Shown: positions 5,901-12,548 of the stretch, in pieces | How the letters are laid out: every line of letters begins with the position of its first letter | Position numbering within the stretch: the stretch's first letter is position 1 | NCBI GenBank assembly: GCA_003542015.1 | Contig: DPLL01000169.1 | Coordinates: 1-12,548 of the forward strand | From: Microcoleaceae cyanobacterium UBA9251 | Lineage (GTDB): Bacteria > Cyanobacteriota > Cyanobacteriia > Cyanobacteriales > Microcoleaceae | DNA: 12,548 bases | Direction of reading: 5' to 3' | Translations under genes and position numbers: made by a program | Notes under the pieces: generated by a model | The model's input: the letters and a program-made list of their open reading frames with translations, nothing else | The model's database searches: none | What the model was told of the DNA's origin: nothing

Positions 5901-5991
5901 CCAATTCCCCAATTCCCCATTCCCAATTCCCAATTCCCAATTCCCAATTCCCAATTCCCAATTCCCAATTCCCAATTCCCAATTCCCAATT
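5901..5991. repeat. Heptanucleotide tandem array (CCCAATT)10
   Basis: Ten perfect CCCAATT units run from 5922 to 5991, preceded by two 8-base variants CCAATTCC (5901-5916) and a short CCATT. The final two T of the last unit, with the A at 5992, form the TAA stop codon of the kinase on the minus strand (5990-5992). Confidence 0.95.
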
Positions 5992-8900
5992 ACCCAACGG
6001 ACGAGGGCAAATTCCTAGTCTCCAACTCCCGTTCAAAAGCCACCCGCACCTTTTCCCATTCCGCCTCCGCTTCCAACAGCCAATCGCCGGCTATGACCGC
6101 ATCAAAAACCAGTTCCCCTCGCGACTCAACCACCGCGCGGCTCATAGATTCTAACTCCTTGCAAACTTCAGAAAAAGACAGGGCACCCAAATTAGCGCTG
6201 CTCGACTTCAGGGTGTGAGAAGCCAGCTTCAAACTGTTAGCATCGCCCAGAGAAATAGCCTCCTTCATCATTGCTATATGCTGCGGTGCATCCGACAAAT
6301 ATATTTTAATTAAATCCCCCAAAAAATCCGGGTCTTCCTCATCATCAAGCTCGCGGAGACTGTGCAATATCTGAAAATCTATAGGCGAATTTTCTCCTAG
6401 TTGCTCCCTTGAAGATACAGCAGCAGCACTCTCAGATTTGTCAGAAACATCTCCATTGTTTGGTTCAGCAACCGTAGCTAATTCATTCAGATCCAGAGGT
6501 TGACACTTGCTCAGAGCGATCGCCAGCTCTTCCCGGCGGACAGGCTTGGTAATATAATAATCCATACCGGCTTCGAGACACTTTTCGCGATCGCCCTGCA
6601 TCGCATTAGCAGTCATCGCAATAATCGTCGGCTTCTGATTAGCCGGCCAATCCCGACAAATGCGGCGCGTCGCTTCCAACCCGTCCATCTCGGGCATCTG
6701 CACATCCATCAGCACAACATCGTAAGACTGGCGCTTCAAGGCCTCCAAAACCTCGAACCCATTAGCCGCAATATCGGCCCGATATCCGATCCGATCGAGC
6801 AAGTGTATAGCTACTTTTTGATTCACCACATTATCCTCTGCCAGCAAAATCCGAATCTGAGCAGAATTAGCAGCATCTGGCCCCGAAGAATTGCTCGCAA
6901 CCTGTCTCAAAACCGCAGGTGTCTGCTGTACGCGGTGTTGTTCCTGAGAATTTTCAAAATACTTCAATCCCGAAGTCAAAGTTGGCACATGAGAAGTTTC
7001 CCCCCGCCCACTTTTGCCAGTAGCATACCCAAAAACTTGCAGGAGTACATTATAAAACTGCGACTGTTTTAGAGGTTTAGTTAGAAAAGCAGCAAAATGC
7101 ACTTCTGTAGTTTCAAGTTTTTTCCAAACTTCCGCCTTGCTCAAATAAGTAAACAGCACCAAAGGCACCGGAACTTTGCGATCGCTTTTAACTTTTGCCC
7201 CATTGCGACGGTTCTGCTCGTCGCCCGCAGCAAAATTGCCCAGCTCAAATTTCCGAATCTCTACAGCCAGGGTAACACCATCCATATCTGATAGATTCAT
7301 CGCCAGAATAGCCAAATCGATCGCCGAGTTTTGTTTCACTATTTCCAAAGCTTCAGCCGCCGAACTTGCGGTAATAGGTATCATCCCCCAAGACTCTGCC
7401 TGGGCGATCAAAACTTGCCTGTTAATGGCATGATTCTCCACAATTAACAAACGCTTTCCTGCGACAAACTCCGGCGGTTTTTCCTCAGTAATGCTCTCTA
7501 TAGATTCAGCCATCACTGTGAAGTAAAAAATCGAACCAGACCCCGATAGCGACGGCTCTGCAAACTCTGCGGGTGGCTTTCCCGCTGTACTTTGGGCGAT
7601 CGCACTTGCTGCCTCGGAATTGGCACTGCCCTGAGCCACCTGACTCACCACCCACATTTTACCGCCCATCAGATCGCTCAAACGCTGACTAATAGCCAGT
7701 CCCAAACCCGTCCCACCGTAATGTCGCGTCGTCGAAGCATCCACTTGCGAAAAAGCTTTAAACAGCCGATCCATCCTATCTGGGGGAATACCAATTCCCG
7801 TATCTTTGACAGCAAATTTAATCTCATACTGTCTGCTAACTACTAACCGTTCGTTGTTAATTACTAAAGGTTCTGGCTCTTGAAAACTTGTCGTTTCCGG
7901 CAAACTATTAATAGTCAGCGTCGGCATCATCTTCGCCGTACAACATACCACAATTTCTCCCGACTCTGTAAATTTCACTGCATTGGCGAGCAGATTAACC
8001 AAAATTTGGCGCAGCCTCGTGACATCTCCTAAAATATTCTTGGGCACCGAATTATCGATCAAGTAAGCCAATTCTAAACCTTTTTCCGATGCTCTGGGAG
8101 CTAGCAATTCCAGAGATTCTTCAATACAGTTTTGCAGCTCGAAGGGATGCTTTTCTAAATCCAGTTTTCCCGATTCAATCTTGGAAAAATCGAGGATGTC
8201 GTTAATGATCGTCAGCAAAGCATCGCCGCTAGTGCGAATTGTCTCCACAAAATCCCGCTGTTCAGTAGTTAGTTCCATATCCAGCAGCAAACCCGTCATC
8301 CCAATTACCGCATTCATCGGAGTGCGGATTTCGTGACTCATCGTCGCTAAAAATTCGCTCTTAGCTCGGTTAGCAACTTCCGCCGCTTGTCGGGCTTGTT
8401 CCAAAGCTTCATTTTGCTCTGCGAGTTGTTGCTGTCGCTGCACTTCCGTCTCTAAAAGTTGTGCTTGAGCTAAAGTAATTCCGACTTGAGCGGCAACATC
8501 TTCTAACAGTTCTATTTCGTCAGGAGTCCATTGACGAGTTGCATCGCACTGGTGCAAAGTAATAATGCCATTGGGTGTTCCTTGATAGGAAGTGCGAACT
8601 GCTAGCATAGATTTCAGTCCGATGCGGCGGCACATAGGCACCGAAGATTCGAGCAAAGGATCGGCGAAGACATCGGGAGATGCAAGTGCTAGATCTTCCG
8701 AGAGGAGCTTTTCTGTATAGGGGTTGTAAGTGACGGAAAGTTCTAAATCTAAGGCCGATTCGTAGGCTGGTTCTAAGTATTCGGCGACGCAAGGAAGGTG
8801 GGGATAAGGTTCGGCAATGTAAGTGTGAATTGTACAGCGATTGACTCCAAATACGCGGCCGATTTGGGTAGCTGTAGTCTGAACAATTTCTTGAGTATCT

Positions 8901-11488
8901 AAGGTCGATCGCACTTTTTGAGTGATTTGTCTCAGCAGCAAACCGCGCTGGTACTGCCGCTCCAAAGTTCTCTCTCGCTCCTCCCGGGCAATTTCAGTGC
9001 CGATGTAATTACCCATCAACTTTAAAATTTCTAAATTTAGCGGTTTCAAAGGAGGTTTAGGGGTGTGGGAAGTAAAGCTTAAAGTGCCAAAAACTCGCCC
9101 TCGCACCATTACCCGCGTCCCAACAAATGCTTCTAGCCGCCGCACGGTGTAAGCGGGGTGATGACGCCACTGAGTCGTGCCGGCGGATTCTATCGCAATA
9201 GGTTCGGGCGATCGCAAAACCTCTCGCTCAAAAGTTCTACTCAAAGCAAAACCGTCTCCTTTGACAAATCCGAAGGGAAAATCTTCTGGCAAATAAGACG
9301 CGATCACTTCGTAGCGATCGCCCAAAACCCTCCCCAACAGCCCTATATCCATCCCTAACTGACTGCAACCCATTGCCAACAACCGTGCGGTTCGCTCATC
9401 AAAAGAGCCGTCATAACTCACCATTACCTCGTAGAGCGATCGAATAGCCCTCTCGCTTTCCCGCAGTTCCTCAACTTCTTCAACCCGGTAGCTGATGTCA
9501 TGCAAAGTCCCTAAAAATCCGGCTATTTCACCTTCAGAATTCAGCCTGCTCTGGGCAAAAAGTTCCAGTGAAATAAAGCCTGAATGACCCGAATTTGCCA
9601 AGTCGTCTTTGCCTTGTTCCGACTTTTTCAGAAATCGCACTTCTCCCCGGAAAAACTCAGACTTTTGATGCAGCAAAGACTCGAATAAATTTGCACACTG
9701 CTGTCGCTCCTGCGGGTGCACCCAATCGAGCCAATTAGTTTGCAAACTTTCGGCCACCGAAAAACCCGTAATTTCCGTCCAAGCGCGATTCAGAAATATC
9801 CAAATACCCGCCGCATCCGTCTGGAAAATTACTGTTGCTTTCAGACAGTCAAATATTTGCGATTGCTGCTGCTCGCTCTCGCGGAGTCTGAACTCTAACT
9901 GCTTGTTTTTAGTAATATCTGTATGAGTTCCCACCACCCGCAGCGGTTTCCCCACAGCGTTGCGAAAAACTTGACCTTGGTTCAGCACCCAGACGATGCT
10001 CCCGTCTTTGCAGTACATCCGATATTCCGCTGCAAAATCGGCAGTTTTTTCTGCTAATTGTGCTTCTAAAGCAGCCGTTACCGCATCCAGATCATCTCGG
10101 TGGATTCGGCTCCACCATTCCGATCGACGATTGGATATTTCGTCTTCTTTGTAGCCGATAATTTCTTTCCACCGCACCGAATAAAAAAACTCATCTGTTT
10201 CGATGTTCCAATCCCACATCCCTTGATTGTTAACTTGAAGGGCGAGATTTGCGCGATCGGCAGCGTTTTGAGAAATTTCTTTAACTTCTGGGCGATTTGC
10301 CTCAGTAAGCTGTATTTCTGCTGAGAGTTTTTTGTATTGCGCGCTGGTAGATTCTAGCTGGCGCTGCAAAGCGATTAAGCTCGAATGCAGAGATTTTGAA
10401 TCCAGCGCTTGCAAAAGGATAGTTTTAGGATTAACAATACCGATCGGGTGGCCGTGTTCATTAACAACTAATAAAGGCAGTTGGTAGTAGGTTTTTTGCA
10501 ACAGTGCGATCGCCCCAGACAGGGTGTGGTAAGAGCGCACCAACGCCGGCGGACTACTGCAAATCGCTCCCGCTTTAGTTCTGAGCGAGTCGAGAGAGAG
10601 TGCTTGCAACAGTACGATATCGTGGCAACTTACCACCCCAACCACTTTCTGGGAGTTCTGATTGGTAAATTTTGAATTCTGAGCAGCAGCAGTCGAGTTA
10701 TGTTCTGAACTTTCGGTGATTAATACATAGCTAACATTGTGTCTGAACATCAATTGCGCCAAGTAGCGAACTGAAGAATTAGCCGGAGCATGAATAATTC
10801 GCTCCGCAGCGATTTGAGCGATTTGATAAAGTTTAATTAATTTAGCTGGCAACTCTAATTTCGGCTGCAAAATTGGCAGTGGCGGAGGGGATGCGAAAGT
10901 CGCCGTAGAGGGCGTGGCGCTACTAACTGCTTTTTGTCTCGATTCCCCACTCTCTGATAACAGTTGCAGCAAGCTTTGAGAGTTAATTAAACCGACAAGT
11001 TCCTCAGCGTCGTTGACGATGGGTAAGTGGCTGATCTGGTTTTGCTCCAGCAGAGTGGACAAGGCAAAAAGATCAGGAATTTGCGATTCTCTCGCTACAA
11101 CTACGGATCTGATCATGATTTGCTCGATCGCAAATCCTCTCAAAGAAGCCCCGATCGAATTTAGCTGTAAGATGTCCCGTTCTGTAAAAATACCCAGCAC
11201 CGACCCGCCGCGATCGCTTGAAGCAGCTTTTGAGCCATTGACACTGCGTCCGTTGAGTTCCCCCCGTACCGGAGGCGGTACGCTATGGTACAAAGCCGAC
11301 TTTTTCCCGCCTAGTGGCGAAGCCCCGTTTGTCCGATTTCCGAGCAGAGAATTCCCCTGTGGTTCTAGCACGAGCACGTAACTAGCCCCTGTACGGCCCA
11401 TCAGCTCTATCGCCTCTTCTATGGGCGTTTGAGGCGTGACTGTGAGGGGATTGCGGTTAATTACCTGACTAAGGGAAGGAATAAACAT
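5990..11488 (-). CDS. Giant CBS-PAS-GAF hybrid histidine kinase with two REC domains and Hpt
   Basis: This is a soluble sensor kinase of 1832 residues with no membrane segments. Domains in order: CBS pair (10-175; the first motif is split by an insert at 44-95), CBS pair (223-362), coiled coil (363-415), PAS/PAC (about 415-530, ending GTHTDITKNK), PAS (537-670), GAF (680-838), GAF (850-1012), coiled coil (1012-1042), HisKA with H1052 in SHEIRTPMNAVIG, HATPase with N box NLLANAVKFT, D1229 in KDTGIGIP and GGTGLGLAIS, REC1 (1345-1486), REC2 (1545-1662) and Hpt (about 1702-1812) with H1758 in ASHTLKSSSANLG. REC1 lacks the acceptor Asp (A1396 in ILAMNL). REC2 keeps E1551, D1552, D1595 and K1648. 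The likely relay is H1052 to D1595 to H1758, then an unknown response regulator. The CBS pairs suggest adenine-nucleotide sensing. There is no Shine-Dalgarno before the ATG, and no regulator partner in the window. Confidence 0.93.
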   Translation of the reverse strand: MFIPSLSQVINRNPLTVTPQTPIEEAIELMGRTGASYVLVLEPQGNSLLGNRTNGASPLGGKKSALYHSVPPPVRGELNGRSVNGSKAASSDRGGSVLGIFTERDILQLNSIGASLRGFAIEQIMIRSVVVARESQIPDLFALSTLLEQNQISHLPIVNDAEELVGLINSQSLLQLLSESGESRQKAVSSATPSTATFASPPPLPILQPKLELPAKLIKLYQIAQIAAERIIHAPANSSVRYLAQLMFRHNVSYVLITESSEHNSTAAAQNSKFTNQNSQKVVGVVSCHDIVLLQALSLDSLRTKAGAICSSPPALVRSYHTLSGAIALLQKTYYQLPLLVVNEHGHPIGIVNPKTILLQALDSKSLHSSLIALQRQLESTSAQYKKLSAEIQLTEANRPEVKEISQNAADRANLALQVNNQGMWDWNIETDEFFYSVRWKEIIGYKEDEISNRRSEWWSRIHRDDLDAVTAALEAQLAEKTADFAAEYRMYCKDGSIVWVLNQGQVFRNAVGKPLRVVGTHTDITKNKQLEFRLRESEQQQSQIFDCLKATVIFQTDAAGIWIFLNRAWTEITGFSVAESLQTNWLDWVHPQERQQCANLFESLLHQKSEFFRGEVRFLKKSEQGKDDLANSGHSGFISLELFAQSRLNSEGEIAGFLGTLHDISYRVEEVEELRESERAIRSLYEVMVSYDGSFDERTARLLAMGCSQLGMDIGLLGRVLGDRYEVIASYLPEDFPFGFVKGDGFALSRTFEREVLRSPEPIAIESAGTTQWRHHPAYTVRRLEAFVGTRVMVRGRVFGTLSFTSHTPKPPLKPLNLEILKLMGNYIGTEIAREERERTLERQYQRGLLLRQITQKVRSTLDTQEIVQTTATQIGRVFGVNRCTIHTYIAEPYPHLPCVAEYLEPAYESALDLELSVTYNPYTEKLLSEDLALASPDVFADPLLESSVPMCRRIGLKSMLAVRTSYQGTPNGIITLHQCDATRQWTPDEIELLEDVAAQVGITLAQAQLLETEVQRQQQLAEQNEALEQARQAAEVANRAKSEFLATMSHEIRTPMNAVIGMTGLLLDMELTTEQRDFVETIRTSGDALLTIINDILDFSKIESGKLDLEKHPFELQNCIEESLELLAPRASEKGLELAYLIDNSVPKNILGDVTRLRQILVNLLANAVKFTESGEIVVCCTAKMMPTLTINSLPETTSFQEPEPLVINNERLVVSRQYEIKFAVKDTGIGIPPDRMDRLFKAFSQVDASTTRHYGGTGLGLAISQRLSDLMGGKMWVVSQVAQGSANSEAASAIAQSTAGKPPAEFAEPSLSGSGSIFYFTVMAESIESITEEKPPEFVAGKRLLIVENHAINRQVLIAQAESWGMIPITASSAAEALEIVKQNSAIDLAILAMNLSDMDGVTLAVEIRKFELGNFAAGDEQNRRNGAKVKSDRKVPVPLVLFTYLSKAEVWKKLETTEVHFAAFLTKPLKQSQFYNVLLQVFGYATGKSGRGETSHVPTLTSGLKYFENSQEQHRVQQTPAVLRQVASNSSGPDAANSAQIRILLAEDNVVNQKVAIHLLDRIGYRADIAANGFEVLEALKRQSYDVVLMDVQMPEMDGLEATRRICRDWPANQKPTIIAMTANAMQGDREKCLEAGMDYYITKPVRREELAIALSKCQPLDLNELATVAEPNNGDVSDKSESAAAVSSREQLGENSPIDFQILHSLRELDDEEDPDFLGDLIKIYLSDAPQHIAMMKEAISLGDANSLKLASHTLKSSSANLGALSFSEVCKELESMSRAVVESRGELVFDAVIAGDWLLEAEAEWEKVRVAFERELETRNLPSSVG
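11204..11359. repeat. Hairpin-bearing DNA segment inserted in frame in the kinase's first CBS motif
   Basis: The CBS strand YVLVLEP should be followed within a few residues by (L)VGIFTERDIL. Here about 50 residues (44-95, with SPLGGKKSALYHSVPPPV) intervene before SVLGIFTERDIL. The DNA contains two perfect hairpins: GTACCG-GAGG-CGGTAC (11266-11281, with another GGTAC at 11287-11291) and CGCC-TAGT-GGCG (11308-11319). It contains no stop in the kinase frame. I infer a short palindromic repeat that landed in, and was kept by, the coding sequence. Confidence 0.6.
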
Positions 11489-11602
11489 CAGGGGGCATAA
11501 AAGTGATATTTGTGGAAAAACTCGATCGCAGGTGGCGAGTTAATTGACAGGTTTTGCCCGCGAGGTTTGTTCCTCTGGCGCTCAAAATTTCTGTACGATT
11601 TG

Positions 11603-11614
11603 ACCCACCCCTAC
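11603..11614. repeat. Solitary arm of the GTAGGGGTGGGT element
   Basis: ACCCACCCCTAC is the exact reverse complement of 5693-5704, the left arm of the palindromic element beside LivF. No matching second arm is close by. This may be a decayed copy or a chance 12-base match. Confidence 0.4.
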
Positions 11615-11933
11615 TTGCAACATCTTGGCATTCAATGTTAATTCCGCGCCCCTTTCCTGACTGGGAAAAGGTTAATCGTGTCTGAACCGATGCTCGCGCG
11701 CGAGATGGCCAACTTTTGCCTCGCCTCTAAAGTCCTCAATAGCCTAACCGCTGCGGGTTTGTGAGCGCTAATTTTTACGAGCCGCCCAAATGCACCTGAC
11801 TTCCTTGCCCTCAACCGAACTCGATCGAATTCTGTTTGAGGCAAGATGCCTACACGCTACCAATTTACCAGCGACATGAGACTTCTCACCACATTACGAC
11901 TTAGGTATTTCCAGCGTGCAATTAGGAGGGGAG

Positions 11934-11997
11934 GGCGAGACGGGGAGACGAGGAGACGGGGAGACGGGGAGAGAGGGAGAGGGGGAGAGAGGGAAAG
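11934..11997. repeat. Octanucleotide polypurine tandem repeat (GGGGAGAS)8
   Basis: Eight consecutive 8-base units follow the pattern (G/A)GGGAGA(C/G): GGCGAGAC, GGGGAGAC, GAGGAGAC, GGGGAGAC, GGGGAGAG, AGGGAGAG, GGGGAGAG, AGGGAAAG. Purines make up nearly all of 11924-12000 on the plus strand, interrupted only by C at 8-base intervals in the first part. Confidence 0.85.
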
Positions 11998-12069
11998 AGG
12001 CAGAAAATCAACAATTCTCATCTTGACTAATTCTATGTTATCCCAATTGTGACTCAGAGGATTGGAGAT

Positions 12070-12543
12070 TCAATTCGTGCGATCGAACTTAACCAAAATA
12101 GCACTGTTCCCCGCCACAGCAAAAGTAGCATTCCCACCATTCAGCGTTAACTTCCCAACAACCTCATCCATCGCCCTCGAACTCAACTCCCGCACAGTAC
12201 CGCTACCCGCTTTTATCAGAGCCGAAATATCCGCATTAACAATGTAAGAATTGGGTTGACTGTTGACAGCCAGCAGAGCAACATTATTGCTAGCATCTTT
12301 AGTCGCAACTACCATTAAATTAGGACTATTAGCGATCGGAAAAAAAGTAGATTTCCCCCCCTGCAAAGCCCTAATTCCCATCCGCAAAGCATAGTAACCG
12401 GCGCGCCGTTTTCCCCCACTTAAGAGCAAACCTTCTGCCAGTCCCAGCTTTCCCCAGTTGTACAAACAGAATATGTGACTGCCGTAAATATAATTGTCCC
12501 CCGGCTGGGAACCCCGAATCAAATTCTTAATCAAATTTAAAGC
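12070..12543 (-). pseudogene. C-terminal part of a glycoside-hydrolase-like protein, 5' end missing or broken
   Basis: The frame ends at TGA 12072-12070 and encodes about 157 residues. It includes GDNYIYGSHIFCLYNWGKLG, then AGYYALRMGIRALQGG, then a strand-rich tail with NLMVVATKDASNNVALLAVN, IVNADISALIKAGSGTVREL and NATFAVAGNSAILVKF. A last barrel helix followed by a small beta-sandwich ending in '...ILVKF' is the usual finish of several TIM-barrel glycoside hydrolases, so I infer a secreted or surface polysaccharide-acting enzyme without naming a family. An in-frame TGA at 12546-12544 closes the frame only 14 bases from the window edge. The only start in view is a TTG (12534) with no Shine-Dalgarno, which would begin the protein mid-domain. 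Most likely the gene is broken by a stop or frameshift near the edge; a sequencing error is possible. Confidence 0.55.
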
Positions 12544-12548
12544 TCAAG

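Larger units (their letters stand above)
11489..12069. other. Intergenic stretch without a convincing gene
   Basis: It contains only short reading frames (11638-11844 minus, 11846-12052 plus). Their products are Arg-rich or repeat-derived and look like nothing known. It holds a 12-base match to the arm of the palindromic element (11603-11614), a perfect palindrome CTCGCGCGCGAG (11693-11704) and the octamer array listed separately. The kinase promoter is expected in its left part, but I find no defensible -10/-35 pair. Confidence 0.6.

Noticed and set aside
5574..5991. Tandem arrays as a possible CRISPR
   Set aside because: Units are 7 bases with no spacers; they are simple heptanucleotide repeats and no cas gene is present.
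5766..6218. Plus-strand frame with a PIPNSQF repeat
   Set aside because: The protein repeat is only the translation of the CCCAATT heptamers, and it runs antisense into the kinase Hpt region.
6500..7072. Long plus-strand reading frame of 190 codons
   Set aside because: It lies antisense to the kinase REC2 and linker region, where the minus strand has clear conserved motifs; its product has no recognisable features.
8453..8941. Second GAF domain as a bilin-binding cyanobacteriochrome domain
   Set aside because: The TLHQCDATRQWTPDEIELL end resembles phytochrome-class GAF domains, but there is no Cys-His pair at the chromophore position before KSMLAV, so light sensing is not supported.
11638..11844. 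Minus-strand frame of 68 codons upstream of the kinase
   Set aside because: No recognisable domain, no Shine-Dalgarno and an Arg/Ala composition typical of non-coding frames.
11846..12052. Arg/Gly-rich plus-strand frame of 68 codons
   Set aside because: Its middle is the polypurine octamer array; composition follows the repeat and no translation signal is seen.

Overview
The window looks like chromosomal DNA of a filamentous, non-marine-type cyanobacterium of the Oscillatoria/Microcoleus kind. The evidence is the recurring octamer GCGATCGC (HIP1, for example at 147-154), heptanucleotide tandem arrays of the cyanobacterial STRR type, a Uma2-family protein, an XisI remnant, a PEP-CTERM protein with a signal peptide, and a very large CBS/PAS/GAF hybrid histidine kinase. 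The genus is an inference from style, not a demonstrated match.

Left edge (1-871): debris of two small genes, then one intact gene. An xisI 3' end is disrupted by a frame change in a T run. The N-terminus of a probable XRE/HigA-type antitoxin is cut off after about 30 residues and runs into the 3' end of a convergent Uma2-family gene.

ABC transporter block (1022-5569, + strand): three parts of a branched-chain/neutral amino acid importer of the Liv/Nat type: a LivM-like permease with an unusual N-terminal membrane extension, a LivG-like ATPase and a LivF-like ATPase. They are spaced out rather than tightly packed. A heptamer array fills the permease leader, a duplicated ~67-bp repeat sits between permease and LivG, and a PEP-CTERM gene on the opposite strand plus a MITE-like element separate LivG from LivF. 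No substrate-binding protein (LivK/NatB) or second permease (LivH) is present, so the complex must be completed from elsewhere.

Repeat island (5570-5991): a GGTAATT-type heptamer array, two copies of a palindromic element with GTAGGGGYGGGTTT arms, and ten perfect CCCAATT heptamers. The last heptamer supplies two bases of the stop codon of the next gene.

Sensor kinase (5990-11488, - strand): a soluble 1832-residue protein with four CBS motifs, two PAS domains, two GAF domains, HisKA, HATPase, a REC domain lacking its phospho-acceptor Asp, an intact REC domain and an Hpt domain. Its first CBS motif is interrupted by an in-frame ~50-residue segment encoded by a hairpin-rich DNA repeat, and other domains carry low-complexity loop expansions. 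No response regulator gene is nearby.

Right edge (11489-12548): about 580 bases without a convincing gene, containing a solitary arm of the palindromic element and an octameric polypurine tandem repeat. Then comes the 3' end of a probable glycoside-hydrolase-like gene, with a stop codon just inside the window edge.

I see no complete new defence or mobile system. The best candidates for something undescribed are the kinase architecture with its repeat-derived insertion, and the density of short repeats embedded in leaders, stop codons and coding sequence.
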